Positions 1 through 9,687 of a DNA stretch of 64,000 nucleotides are shown here, one piece after another. The stretch lies in contig CM067445.1 in NCBI GenBank assembly GCA_034508935.3, positions 43,927,342 through 43,991,341 on the forward strand, written 5' to 3'. Position 1 is the first letter of the stretch; each line of letters begins with the position of its first letter. A program made the position numbers and the translations under genes. This DNA is from Berghia stephanieae. Its lineage: Eukaryota > Mollusca > Gastropoda > Nudibranchia > Aeolidiidae. The notes below the pieces were generated by a model. It was not told the origin of the DNA. It saw only the letters and a list, made by a program, of their open reading frames with translations, and did not search any database.

Positions 1-169
1 CTAATCCTACATCACATTTCACCGTTTCCACCAAGCTAACAGTAACCAAGACCAGACTTACTGACTTGAAAAGATTTGAATTTATAGTTTCCACTAAGGG
101 GAAAAAAATTTAGTCACTAAATTTAGCTTTATGAATGTGACCTATCCTCCGAAATCGGTATCATATTTG

Positions 170-235
170 CAGTTCTGCATTGCGGCGGACGCCTGGGTTA
201 TTCCAGTCTTACCTTGGAATAGACCCTAGAAACAA
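170..235 (+). repeat. SINE-C 3' fragment
   Basis: The stretch matches the 3' half of SINE-C (GCGGACGCCTGGGTTATTCC, then a TTCCTTGGAAT-like block), as in the fuller copies at 57086 and 62160. The tRNA-like head is missing. Confidence 0.7.
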
Positions 236-266
236 TAATGACATCACAATATCAAATTAAGCAATT

Positions 267-474
267 AAGGAGCAGGCACTGGTGTATGATAAAGAAATGA
301 ACAAGTCAGTGTGTATGAAAGGTGCCAGACAAAGCAAGAAAGAAAACTACAAGAAAAAAAACATCCCCAAAAATCTGTTGAGGTCGACTCGACTGATTTT
401 TTGGGATGTTTAACTTGTTTTTTTCTTTCTTGCTTTGTCTGGCACCTTTCATACACACTTCTTCAGTTCTAATA
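267..474. repeat. Hairpin repeat related to SINE-D
   Basis: Two arms are inverted copies of each other, about 309-345 and 422-458 (GTGTGTATGAAAGGTGCCAG and its complement). They continue with gaps towards a centre near 383. The sequences next to the arms (GGAGCAGGCACTGG, and the block with GTCGACT and AAAAAATC) recur at 11242, 19540, 37105 and 57900. This looks like two copies of one repeat head to head. Confidence 0.65.
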
Positions 475-577
475 TCATCACAATAATGTGAGATCAAGTC
501 CATAGTTGCGGCATTAGTAGACCGGCATAAATGTAGCGAACGTTTATTTGTTTGACTGCGCCGAACAAATAATAATA

Positions 578-670
578 ATAGAATGAAGTTGACCTCACCC
601 AAATCTTTGTTATTGTTTTTTGTCATAAACTTTTATGAGTAATTCTCACTAAACAATATTAGCTTGACAA
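578..670 (+). mobile_element. T1 MITE, 5' half
   Basis: This is the left half of the T1 family (GAATGAAGTTGACCTCACC, then a TTTGTTATTG block and TTCTCACTAAAC). It runs directly into a second, reversed T1 copy. Confidence 0.7.
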
Positions 671-1040
671 AAGATAGTATGCGCCTGGCTAAGAAGCTCA
701 CACCATTGCCACCGGAAATATAACGGACCAACATACACAACTATGCGTAGCATTGAATGTTTATAGATAGTATGCAGATGGCGTCACTCAAGCCTTTGTT
801 ATTGTATTTTGCCATCCGCGTTTATGAGTGATTCTCACTAAACTGTATTAACCAGACTATAAAAGTTCATGGTGACACATAGTTTTGTGTGTTGGTTCGT
901 TATACTTCCGGATGGCAATATTATGAGCTTCTTTGCCAAGCGCATACTATCTATAGTTTGGTTAATACAGTTTAGTGAGACTTACTCAAAAAAAAAACAA
1001 TAACAAAGACCTGAGTGACGTCATCTTCGTTCTATCTATA
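671..1040 (-). mobile_element. T1 MITE (reverse) split by a second T1
   Basis: A reverse T1 copy starts at 671 (GATAGTATGCGCCTGGC) and ends at 1040 (TTCTATCTATA). It is split at a TA by another complete T1 at 762-955. Removing the inner copy gives the normal T1 order, so the insertion went into an existing copy of the same family. Confidence 0.8.
762..955 (+). mobile_element. T1 MITE, complete, nested
   Basis: The copy is 194 bp with ends TATAGATAGTATGCAG and GCGCATACTATCTATA. The outer TA pairs are the expected target duplication. An inner inverted pair (TTGCCATCCG and CGGATGGCAA) is present. It has no coding capacity and belongs to the non-autonomous mariner-type MITEs judged by TA target and short ends. 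Confidence 0.85.
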
Positions 1041-1218
1041 GATAGAATGAAGTTGAGTCACTCGGGTCCTTGTTATTTTTTTTGCCATCCACGTTTATGA
1101 GTAATTCTCACTAAACAGACTATAAAAGTTCATGGTTACACAGAGTTTTGTGTGTTGGTTCATTATATTTACGGATGGCAATGTTGTGAGCTCCTCTGCC
1201 AAGCGCATACTATCTATA
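1037..1218 (+). mobile_element. T1 MITE, complete
   Basis: It begins TATAGATAGAATGAAGTTG and ends GCGCATACTATCTATA. Its first TATA is shared with the end of the preceding reverse T1, so the two lie back to back. A short deletion removes part of the centre. Confidence 0.8.
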
Positions 1219-1449
1219 GACGTTTTCAGTTATAGTGATGAGTGCTCACATCTTAGTACACTTCGGTCTCATGACAATTGGTCACAAATTCTCTTTTTCG
1301 CAAATACTTCATTTCAATATATTACAGTTTCCAGGTGATTGGTCACCGGTCACAATTCATGAATTTGTCCCCATGGAAAACATAATCACACAGAACCTCG
1401 TGGGGTCCCATATTTGAGATTTTTTTTTTTTTAATCTAAGATAAGGATC

Positions 1450-1530
1450 ATTTCAATCGATCGCTATTCAAAAGACGGGTTTTGTGGCCAAATTTTTAAA
1501 TACGTGTTTGTTTTTCCAGAGTACGACGTT
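1450..1530 (+). mobile_element. PAL MITE, one arm
   Basis: It carries the right arm of the PAL family: an ATCGATCG-type core, TTTTGTGGCCAAATTTTTAA, and the end TTTTTCCAGAGTACGACG. The left arm is absent. Confidence 0.7.
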
Positions 1531-1756
1531 AACAGGTTAAAGAGTTAAATAAGAAAGTCACGTGTTTAAATATGACAATTCCCCGCAAACGAGTTCCTTT
1601 GACTGCATTGTTTAATTCTTTTGATTGAATTTCTGTCGGGATTGGTGAAATTTGATCACGTTAAATTATAGACGTCACTCGGTCTTTGTTTGTTTTGTTG
1701 TTTTTTTGTTGTTGTTGTTTTTTGCCATCCACTTTTATGAGTAATTCTCACTAAAC

Positions 1757-1948
1757 TATAGATAGAATGCGCTTGGCCAAGGAGTTCACAACATTGCCAT
1801 CCGGAAGTATAACGGACCAACACACAAACTCTGTGTAACCATGAACTTTTATAGTCTGATTAATACAGTTTAGTGAGAACAACTCACAAACTCAGATGGC
1901 AAAAACAATAACAAAGGCCTGAGTGATGTCATCTGCATACTATCTATA
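1757..1948 (-). mobile_element. T1 MITE, 192 bp young subfamily
   Basis: It starts TATAGATAGAATGCGCTTGG and ends TGCATACTATCTATA. It is nearly identical to the copies at 2191, 6181 and 53339, differing at only a few positions. Confidence 0.9.
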
Positions 1949-1958
1949 TTAACCAGAC

Positions 1959-2151
1959 TATAGATAGAATGAAGTTGACGTCACTCATGTCTTTGTTATT
2001 GTTTTTGCCATCCGTGTTCATGAGTAATTCTCACTAAACGGTATTAACCAGACTTTTCACGTTTAAGGTTACATTTAGATTTTTGGGTTGGTCCGTTACA
2101 CTTCCGGATGGCAATGTTGTGAGTTTATTAGCCAAGCGCATACTATCTATA
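1959..2151 (+). mobile_element. T1 MITE, nested
   Basis: It starts TATAGATAGAATGAAGTTG and ends AGCGCATACTATCTATA. It is inserted in the centre of the outer T1, right after TTAACCAGAC, and is more diverged than the 192-bp copies beside it. Confidence 0.85.
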
Positions 2152-2190
2152 TACGTTTAAGGTTACACATAGTTTCGGTTGTTGATCCGT

Positions 2191-2382
2191 TATAGATAGT
2201 ATGCAGATGACGTCACTCAGGCCTTTGTTATTGTTTTTGCCATCCGCGTTTGTGAGTTGTTCTCACTAAACTGTATTAACTAGACTATAAAAGTTCATGG
2301 TTACACAGAGTTTGTGTGTTGGTCCGTTATACTTCCGGATGGCAATGTTGTGAACTCCTTGGCCAAGCGCATTCTATCTATA
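2191..2382 (+). mobile_element. T1 MITE, 192 bp young subfamily
   Basis: It starts TATAGATAGTATGCAGATG and ends AAGCGCATTCTATCTATA. It interrupts the outer T1 at the TA of a GTTATACTTTCGG-type site and belongs to the near-identical subfamily. Confidence 0.9.
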
Positions 2383-2487
2383 CTTTCGGATTGCAATGTT
2401 GTGAGCTTCTTAGCCAAGCGTACACATCTCTTATGCCAGTTTTTGTCTTTCGAGTGCGAGTGATATTTTATCATTTTTCTTGCTGAT

Positions 2488-2578
2488 TAAAAAGTACCGA
2501 TTTTCTTTGTTTAGAACCATGATGGCCACCGTTGCTGGGCGACGTGACATCCGACTGTTGAATCCAATTGACATGCTT
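2488..2578 (+). mobile_element. E5 element, 3' fragment
   Basis: It matches the last 80 bp or so of E5 (TTCTTTGTTTAGAACCA, GTTGCTGGGCGACGTGACAT, TTGAATCCAATT). Fuller copies lie at 26224 and 45583. Confidence 0.75.
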
Positions 2579-2585
2579 AACACCA

Positions 2586-2662
2586 CCTAGAGCAGCGGGT
2601 ATTCGAACTCGGTTCATTTCGGATACGAAGTAAAGACCGTACCGCCGAGTCACGCTGCACCA
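2586..2662 (-). repeat. SINE-C tRNA-like head only
   Basis: On the minus strand it reads as the SINE-C head: an A-box-like GTGACTCGGCGG region, a CGTATCCG loop region and a B-box-like GAGTTCGAATACC. The body is missing. Confidence 0.7.
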
Positions 2663-3300
2663 TAATAGTCCAACACTCTAAATATGAAAAAAAAAAAAAG
2701 AAGAAACGGGGAAGGAAGAGAAGAAAAAAATGTTTCAAAATAAATAAGATAAATTGCCCACTGCCACCAATGTTTAAAAAAAAAAAAAGATTTATGACCG
2801 TTGAGTGTATTAACCTATCAAATTGCTTCCCTGAAAACATTCATCCATCCATTGCCATGACAACAAAGCCACGCGGAGACAGGCGCGAGACGCAATCCAT
2901 TAAGGGCAAAACACGGAAATCCTCAAATACTTAAAGTCCACGGACATTGAACTGCACTGTACCGATGAAGTATGTGACTATATTTATACTATTACTATAT
3001 CGGGCCGCTGATACAATACCGATGAACTCTGTAACTGTTTAATATCATTATATCGGGCAGCTGATACAATAATATCATATTTGGATTGCTGTCGGAAGTC
3101 TTTTACAAAGCTATCAATCACCTTTGTACAATATATTTATGAGTGTTGGTGGGTACTTGTGGGTACGAGAGTGCTCGATAGTGTTGGTTAGAGCTAATAT
3201 AAAATTAAACTCGCATATATTTTGACGAGACAATTGTTTTTATGCCGTCCATGTCGTCAGTCGGCATAATATATCCGACTATATAATTAAAATGTTTAAT
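2663..3300. other. AT-rich stretch without a recognised gene
   Basis: No coding signal is visible. At 2960-3080 two diverged copies of a short unit (TCGGGCCGCTGATACAATA and TCGGGCAGCTGATACAATA) lie in tandem. A block at 3145-3205 (GAGAGTGCTCGATAGTGTTGG) resembles 23590-23645, which points to another dispersed repeat. Confidence 0.5.
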
Positions 3301-3302
3301 TA

Positions 3303-3361
<59 letters not shown>
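3303..3361. repeat. (AT)n microsatellite
   Basis: An almost pure AT dinucleotide run. Confidence 0.95.
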
Positions 3362-3364
<3 letters not shown>

Positions 3365-3518
3365 CCACACTTTCTTTGGTTCTTTCCTCCTCCAACGTTG
3401 TTTCGTACTGAATGAAACAACGTTGTAGGAGGAAATAACCAAATGAGTTGATGTTAATAAATAATTCGCTCCAAGTAACTGTCGAGCACTCTAAGTGACT
3501 CCTGCCAATTCCCCTCAA

Positions 3519-3521
<3 letters not shown>

Positions 3522-3590
<69 letters not shown>
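3522..3590. repeat. (AT)n microsatellite
   Basis: A pure AT run that ends directly at a SINE-A 5' remnant (ACCACAAGACCACATAGCCG at 3591), so it may have grown inside a SINE copy. Confidence 0.95.
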
Positions 3591-3593
<3 letters not shown>

Positions 3594-3735
3594 ACAAGAC
3601 CACATAGCCGCACAAGAGAGGACATCGAAGAACTTGGACTCAGACATCGTCTCCAGATCAAATGAATGAATGAATAAATTGATTATGAATAAAAACCATA
3701 AACAGATGGATAAATTAATTAAATGGGGGGGGGGG

Positions 3736-4302
3736 GGGGTCTCGATAGCTACGTTGGTAGTGCACACACACTCACCCGCAAAAGGGACCGAGATCGATAA
3801 CGGTTTAACCCTCTCCTTACGGCCATTTTCAGAATTTTTCCCAAGCCACCCAACACAAAAACATATCGATTTTTCTTTCTCAAACAGGAAAGCAACAATT
3901 ACATTCTAAACATAATATTATTTATCAAATTGAGCCCTACAAACAGTTTCAAGGTTTTATAACGATAACCAAACAAATTATTTAAATTTTGTGATGTAAA
4001 ATTGAAATCAGAATTAGAAATTATTGGTTTTATCGTAACGAATGTGACGATTTTCCTATGGTTGGTAGAGAAAGGGTTAAGTCGATAGTATTGGTTTATT
4101 TTGGCTGTCTGACTGCCCCTCCCCCTCCCTCACCCACCGTTCACCGAGCTGAAGCTGGATAGATCTGACGGAAAATACTTTGCGATAGACTAGCATCCTC
4201 TGCAAAGGGTAACAAGGAATTGCTATTGTCCTTTCCACACTAAAGAAACCAAGATAAATCCAGCTCCATGACCCAATGGCTCCGAAGGACTACTTTTAAA
4301 AA
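3736..4302 (+). repeat. SINE-B copy split by a PB-A MITE
   Basis: The tRNA-like head (TCTCGATAGCTACGTTGGTAG, then GGGACCGAGATCGAT) lies at 3738-3804. The body (GGATAGATCTGACGG, AATACTTTGCGATAGACTAG, GCTATTGTCC, GGCTCCGAAGGAC) resumes after 4081. A TTAA-flanked PB-A element sits between them. Together they make one SINE-B of the usual length. Confidence 0.8.
3805..4080. mobile_element. PB-A MITE (TTAA target, piggyBac-like)
   Basis: It is flanked on both sides by TTAA. The ends are inverted: CCCTCTCCTTACGG at the left against GGTAGAGAAAGGG at the right. TTAA duplication with CCC-starting ends is typical of piggyBac-type elements. There is no ORF of note. Two relatives lie at 23128 and 33422. 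Confidence 0.85.
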
Positions 4303-4400
4303 AATAAATTAAATAAATAAATGAAAAGATAAATAAATGAATGAATGGAGAAATAGCTAAATAAATAAATAGATAAATAAATAATCAAAATGTCTGATAA
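4285..4400. repeat. (AAAT)n-rich low-complexity tract
   Basis: Imperfect AAAT/AATG tetranucleotides directly follow the SINE-B tail and probably derive from it. Confidence 0.8.
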
Positions 4401-4676
4401 AAAATCAGACGGGAGATAACACCCCACCGATCTCGGGTCATATTTCTTTACAACAAACTACAAACCCAGTTGTCTGCAGCATCAAATATCTCGTGAAACC
4501 ATTTTTAATAATGCACTCTGGGAATTCAAGCGAACTTCACGTCTGAATAACAAAACTATTTTATATTAATTGTTTTACAAATTCTATCTTACACTTTAAA
4601 AAAAAACAGTTTTTTTGTTCGATTTTGGCCATAAAACATTTTAGCTCTATGTATCAAATTAGATACTTTAACCACT

Positions 4677-4830
4677 GAATTGCCGTACTCCTGAAAGACA
4701 TATTTAAAAAGTTGGCCAGAAAACTCCCCTTTCAAATATCGATTGATTTAGGTGATTTTCATCTTGGCAAAAACTGTCGAACTTCAGGTGCATAGTTGAG
4801 TCCTTGAGGAAGGCTATTTACTCATATATT
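4677..4830. mobile_element. PAL half joined to a SINE-A fragment
   Basis: The left PAL arm (TTGCCGTACTCCTGAAAG, GTTGGCCAGAAAACTCCCC, ATCTTGGCAAAAACTG) ends near 4787. It runs straight into a SINE-A internal piece (GCATAGTTGAGTCCTTGAGG, TTTACTCAT). The second PAL arm is lost. Confidence 0.7.
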
Positions 4831-4911
4831 TTCTTCATAATGAGTCCTTTATGTCCCCTCCCAAGCAGGTCATTTGAAACCATATTATTTCCATTTCATA
4901 TAGTATCAGCC

Positions 4912-5390
4912 CGTAGCCATCGTTAACTTTTAGCCTGATACTGATCGTGGCCTTCGTAAACTCATGACCTGATACTGACCAGCAAATGATGTCAAAAGAC
5001 TAGTCTTTTGCCACAAAAGAAAACAAATCGTGAGTTGTATTCAAGAGTTCAAACCAATGGGATCATTTATTTCCTTGACCACTACTAAAGACAACCTACA
5101 AGGCGGTCCTCAAACATAAAAATGACGTCAAAATATGGGTCTTTGTGGGTTTTAGTGTCAGGCTATAAGTTAACGATGGCTACGCACTGACCAAAAAATT
5201 ACGTCAAAAGTCTTTGGCCAGAAAAGAAAACAAACGGTGAATTGTATGCAATAGGTCAACCAATGGAATCACTTGTTTCCTAGAGCTCTACTAACGACAA
5301 CTCACTAGACGGTGCACAAACTTAAGACTGACCTCAAACTATAAGTTCTGATGGGTTCTCGTGTCAGGCGAAAAGTGAACGATGGGTACG
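4912..5390. mobile_element. G6 elements, two diverged units
   Basis: The left end CGTAGCCATCGTTAACTT is inverted against TTAACGATGGCTACG at 5170-5184. A second unit follows to 5390 (GTGAACGATGGGTACG). Both hold the G6 core (GACGTCAAAA, AAACAAATCGTGAGTTGTAT). The better defined copy is at 53322. Confidence 0.75.
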
Positions 5391-6180
5391 TTCAGCCCCC
5401 TTTTAGGCATTATATTTTTTGCACAAGTACTCTTACATTATCCGTACTCATTCACACTTGGTTTGAATGGGGTAATGTGTGGAAAGTGACTTTCTGAAGG
5501 TCCCAAAGTCAGGATCAGAATTTTGCACGATTCACGATCAGTCACCCATCCGGCCATGATCACGCTTAACATTGCGTGACTTCTGTGACGCGATTAGAGA
5601 CAAAACGCTGGACGGCTAAGGCACCAAGCCACATAATACCGTTTTGAAACGGGGGATCACAAATATATTTTGATGCTATGCGCTTAATTAAAGTACTCAG
5701 AGCATAAGCCAGCAGGATATTGATGCCTTGCGCTCAGCCAAAAAGCTCACTGTCTATAGATAGAACGAAATGGGCATGATGTATATTCCCTTTCCATGTG
5801 CTCGAGGTCATTGGTCACATTGCAAAGCGTGCTCAAATTGACCCAAATAGTGAAAAATATTCACAGCTTTTGAAATATCTAACATCACGATTGGTCGTTT
5901 TGTTCAGCTTGACACACGGGTATATTTATAACTTTCATAAACAAAGCAGCGTGTTTACAATTGTTAAGAAATATCCAATCGTTGGACAGCAACAAAATCA
6001 TGTGATTGATGACTCGGTTGGACAAAAACATTAACATAGATCGCTCCCATTGAGGCCACTTAACACTTATTATTATTTTAAGCCAGTCATTTCTATCAGT
6101 AGTTCTCACTAAACTCTATCAATCTGACTATAAACGTTTAAGGTTACACATAGTTTTGTGTTTTGGGTACGTTACATCCT

Positions 6181-6372
6181 TATAGATAGAATGCGCTTGG
6201 CCAAGGAGTTCACAACATTGCCATCCGGAAGTATAACGGACCAACACACAAACTCTGTGTAACCATGAACTTTTATAGTCTGGTTAATACAGTTTAGTGA
6301 GAACAACTCACAAACGCGGATGGCAAAAACAATAACAAAGGCCTGAGTGACGTCATCTGCATACTATCTATA
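6181..6372 (-). mobile_element. T1 MITE, 192 bp young subfamily
   Basis: It starts TATAGATAGAATGCGCTTGG, ends TGCATACTATCTATA and is nearly identical to the copy at 1757-1948. Confidence 0.9.
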
Positions 6373-6579
6373 GTTACTATGCGCTTGGCTTAGAAGATCA
6401 CAACATTGCTGCCCGGAAGCAGAACAGACCAACACACAAAGCTATGTGTACCTTAAACGTTTATAGTCTGGCGATTACAGTTTAGTGAGAATTACTCATA
6501 AACGCGGATGGCAAAAAAAAAAAAAAAAAAAAAAAACAATAACAAAGACATGAGTGACGTCAACTTCATTCTATATATA
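6369..6579 (-). mobile_element. T1 MITE, older copy with an A-run
   Basis: It lies directly after the young copy and shares its terminal TATA. The order is T1-like (CTATGCGCTTGGCTTAG, CCCGGAAGCAGAACAGACC, GACGTCAACTTCATTC) and a stretch of about 20 A residues sits after GCGGATGGC. Confidence 0.8.
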
Positions 6580-6660
6580 TCCGGCTGACGAAAACTACTT
6601 AAACAATGGTCTGTTAAAAACAATAACAAAGAGGTGAGTGGCATGGCGTCTATTTCGTTC

Positions 6661-7264
6661 TTTTTCTCAACCGCGTTTGGTCTGCGTGGGCAAGAATTCT
6701 TAACATTATTATTTGATCTTTGAACTCCTAAATTTTATACTCCCTGCTGGTCAGCATGACTTAAGTGTAAAAGACGCCATTTCATTTGCATCCAAGTCGG
6801 ACACTTCAAAGGGATAAAATGGCCGAGTTTTTGGAGATCTGTGGAATAATTTGATTGTTGGCAAACACTGAAAAGAAATAAATGTGCTAAAAGATGAATT
6901 CGGTTATTTTTGGATTGGTTGAAGTGTGTTTGAGTTTATTTATTTATTTATTTATTTATGTATTTATTTATTTATGTATTATGGACTCCCAATACGAGTT
7001 CCATTTAGTTTGAAATCTTGCCAAAGTATACATTCTACTGTCGATAGAATGATGGTAAAAATAATTTTATAAAGCATCAAGGGTTTAAACTCCATAGGAA
7101 TTGATGGTTCCTGTTTTATGGAAAAAATAACGATAAGTATTGACAGTAAGCTGCAATTTATTAAACAAAGACATATACTATGGACGATTCGGGTTTCCCC
7201 TTTATCAACAAAACACGAAGGGCGAATGAGAGATGTGTGAATGGCGTTGTTAAGGTGAATAAAC
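6661..7264. other. No gene or clear repeat seen
   Basis: It is AT-rich, with an (ATTT)n tract at 6937-6980. Short open frames here have no recognisable domain. Confidence 0.5.
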
Positions 7265-7420
7265 AAAAACAATGATGGGTGGGACAGGATAAAGGTATAA
7301 ACGGTAAACCCGAAACGTCCAGAGTATCTGTCTTCGTTTAATCAATTGAAGCTTACATGTCAATACTAATCGTTATTTTTTCCTTCGAGCTACGGGCAGC
7401 AACATCTTCATTATAAGGTG
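7265..7420 (+). repeat. Penelope-like tail with a hammerhead-like motif
   Basis: It contains GGATAAAGGT, a short spacer, then ACCCGAAACGTCC at 7288-7321, followed by TCAATTGAAGCTTACAT. The same order recurs at 18256-18377. A core of the form (CU)GANNA, short stem II, then GAAAC-GUC is what Penelope-like elements carry as minimal hammerhead ribozymes. This copy deviates from the core and is probably inactive. Confidence 0.5.
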
Positions 7421-7504
7421 AATGCGGTTATCACAGATTCTGTACCTTAGTTGTAACCACCACAGTGAATACTTTTAAGAGGACAGCACCCATGTAAAAA
7501 CATT

Positions 7505-7520
7505 TGGGGGGGGGGGGGGG
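7505..7520. repeat. Poly-G run
   Basis: About 16 consecutive G residues. Confidence 0.95.
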
Positions 7521-7577
7521 CTCAATGGTTTCTACGAGTGAACAGAACTCACAAAATCACACGAATCATTTTTAAAA

Positions 7578-7652
7578 TGCCTAAAGCGGGGCTCGAACCC
7601 GGGACATTCCGGGTCACAGTGCAATGCCTTAACTACTCGGCCACTTCGCCCC
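7578..7652 (-). repeat. tRNA-like SINE head (Ser/Leu type)
   Basis: On the minus strand it reads GGGGCGAAGTGGCCGAGTAG, then TTAAGGC (a class II tRNA A-box), then GGGTTCGAGCCCC (B-box). No SINE body follows that I can match elsewhere. It could be a tRNA pseudogene. Confidence 0.6.
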
Positions 7653-7927
7653 CAAAGATATCATACTTGCAAGAGATGTGTCATTTTCTATTTTACTATA
7701 ATCTAAATGTACGTGTCCCAAGTAACCCAATCAGTTTACAGTGTATTCACCTCTCAAAAGTACGTCAGTTATCGTATATTTTGTTCTAACCAGTCAAATG
7801 AACTTTTTGAGCTTTATGAAGGGAATAAAATATATGTTTCATTTCGGCATTTTGAAATATAAAAGGAACAAAGTTGACGTCTCGCAGCTCTTTTTTTATC
7901 GATTTTGGACAGCCTGCAAGTGATTTG

Positions 7928-8060
7928 TTCTCGCTAATTTCTATCAATCAGGCTATAAACGTAAAAGGTTACATACAGTTTTGTGCGTAGGTAAAGATAT
8001 ATGCTGCTGGGAGATGTTGTGAGTAATTTATCTAGACGCATAGCATCGTTATTTTAACCT
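7928..8060 (+). mobile_element. T2 MITE fragment
   Basis: It has TTCTCGCTAATTTCTATCAA, GGCTATAAACG, TTTTGTGCGTAGG and CTAGACGCATAGCATC in T2 order, with a decayed left part. Confidence 0.6.
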
Positions 8061-8169
8061 GTTTTGTGTGCAAGCGGCACGATGAGAAGAAAGGAATATT
8101 CGTCAAACATTTTCGTTGGCAGGAAATAAACAGTCATCGGAACGGTACGGGCAAGATGGCAAGGAATAT

Positions 8170-8402
8170 TCTGCCGTACAATGTAAAAACTCCATATTGA
8201 AAAATTTGGCCTGAAAACTCGTCCTTCAAATATCGATTTAAATGATCCTCATCTTGGTAAAAGCTCTCAAACCAGGGACTTCGTGAAATCCCAGGTTTGA
8301 GAGTTTTTCCCAAGATGAGTGTCATTTAAATCGATCGATATTTGAAGAACAAATTTTCTGGCCCAATTTTCAAATAAGTGTTTTTCCAGAGTACGGCAGT
8401 TC
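8170..8402. mobile_element. PAL MITE, complete near-palindrome
   Basis: The left arm (GGCCTGAAAACTCGTCC, AAATATCGATTTAAATGATC, TTGGTAAAAGCTCTCAAACC) and the right arm (AGGTTTGAGAGTTTTTCCC, GATCGATATTTGAAGAAC) pair around a centre near 8287. The right end is TTTTTCCAGAGTACGGCAG. No ORF is expected. Confidence 0.85.
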
Positions 8403-8599
8403 AGATTGGTCAATGCTTTGTAATGCGCTAATCATCACCTTCTTTATCTTTAGAGGCCTTTATTTATCGAAATGAATACTTGTCAATGTACAGCCGAAAA
8501 TCGAAGGGTTAAATCCGGGTCTTCAGATCATGGACTATCAAAAGTGCAGAGATCTATTCCCACACTCATACACAGGAAGGGCTGTTTTAACTGTTATCT

Positions 8600-8774
8600 G
8601 CCATACCGTAGAAGAAAAAAAATCTAATTATAAATTTGGCCAGAAAATTTCGCGAAATCCCTAGTATTAGTGGGTTTTTTTTCCAAGATGGGGGGTCATT
8701 TTAATAGATCGATATTTGAAGGACTAGTTTTCTGGCCAAATTTATAAATATGAGCGTTTTCCAGAGTACGACCA
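8600..8774. mobile_element. PAL MITE, internally deleted
   Basis: Both ends are present (CCATACCGTAGAAG and TTTTCCAGAGTACGACC). The left arm is shortened after GGCCAGAAAATTTCGCG. Confidence 0.8.
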
Positions 8775-9087
8775 TTTTCGACGAGTAAAGCCATTTTCTC
8801 GTGGTTGGATTATATGAATATATTTACATGTCTTATATAATTCATAAACTATGCACTTTAAAACGTCTTACGCATGAACGGAGAGACAAGGATGATATAA
8901 TATCAATCAATAAACTACGTGTTTATTATCCAATCTGTTGTCTGTGACCCCTCGTGTCCCCTGGTGACCCCTGGTTGATGTGTATATCGACATGCATGAG
9001 TTATTCTACGTAATAGAAAAGCGCTTTCATCAAACATTGACGACCAGATAAAACAATGATGCATCTTTTTTTGAAAACAAAACAAAA

Positions 9088-9312
9088 CATGTTTTTTTTT
9101 TAATGATCCAGAAACTCGTCCTTCAAATATCGATCGATTAAAATGACTCAAATCTTGTTAAAAACTCTCAAACCTGGGACCTCAATGAAATCTCCAATTC
9201 GAGAGTTTTGGACAAGGCGAGAGATCAATTGAATTGATGAACATAGTATAATGAAGATAGAGTTTTATGGCCAAAATAATTTTAAAAATGACTTTTTTCA
9301 GAGTGCGGCAGA
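9088..9312. mobile_element. PAL MITE
   Basis: The left arm has AGAAACTCGTCCTTCAAATA and TCTCAAACCTGGGACCTC. The right arm is more decayed, ending TTTTTTCAGAGTGCGGCAG. Confidence 0.75.
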
Positions 9313-9374
9313 ATAAATGTCATCAGTGTACATAACACAGCTATAATTAAACGGGAAATTATTTTTTATTGATC

Positions 9375-9680
9375 CTATATTGATGCTATGCGCATAAGTG
9401 AAAATTTCCCCAGATCAATCGTATGAACAGAAAAAAAACAACAAAGTTTGACATTTAACCTTTATCGATGGTATGCGTTTAAGTAGATTACTCCCCAGTT
9501 CTGCCCGAGAGATCAATAGTAACAGCATATACAAATGAGGGTAACCTTTATCGTTTATTGATGATACGCGTTTAAGTAAATTACTCACCTGTTATGTCCG
9601 CCAAATCAATCTTACCAACACACAAAAACTTAAGTGTAACCTTTAACATTTATAATGTGATTGCGATAATTATGTTGTGT
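9375..9680 (-). mobile_element. Decayed T2-like copies in tandem
   Basis: Three times a block of the form ATGCTATGCGCATAAGTG / ATGGTATGCGTTTAAGTAG / ATGATACGCGTTTAAGTAA appears, followed by related text. The last is followed by ACCAACACACAAAAACTTAA as in T2 read backwards. Confidence 0.5.
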
Positions 9681-9687
9681 GACCTCG

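Larger units (their letters stand above)
1668..2424 (+). mobile_element. T1 MITE carrying three inserted T1 copies
   Basis: The outer element starts near 1668 (TAGACGTCACTCGG) and ends near 2424 (GCCAAGCGTACAC). It is broken three times at TA dinucleotides by complete T1 copies at 1757-1948, 1959-2151 and 2191-2382. The pieces between them (CTCACTAAAC, TTAACCAGAC, the ACGTTTAAGGTTACACATAG block, CTTTCGGATTGCAATG) join in normal T1 order. The outer copy is the most diverged and so the oldest. Confidence 0.85.
6075..6660 (+). mobile_element. T2 MITE carrying two T1 insertions
   Basis: The T2 left part (AGCCAGTCATTTCTATCAG, CTCACTAAACTCTATCAATC, GGGTACGTTACATCC) runs to 6180. It resumes at about 6578 with TCCGGCTGACGAAAAC. 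Two T1 copies lie between, inserted at a TA. T2 shares the T1 outline but differs in sequence, so it is a diverged sister family. Confidence 0.7.

Noticed and set aside
3300-3767. 155-codon minus-strand frame
   Set aside because: Mostly Tyr-Ile repeats from AT arrays.
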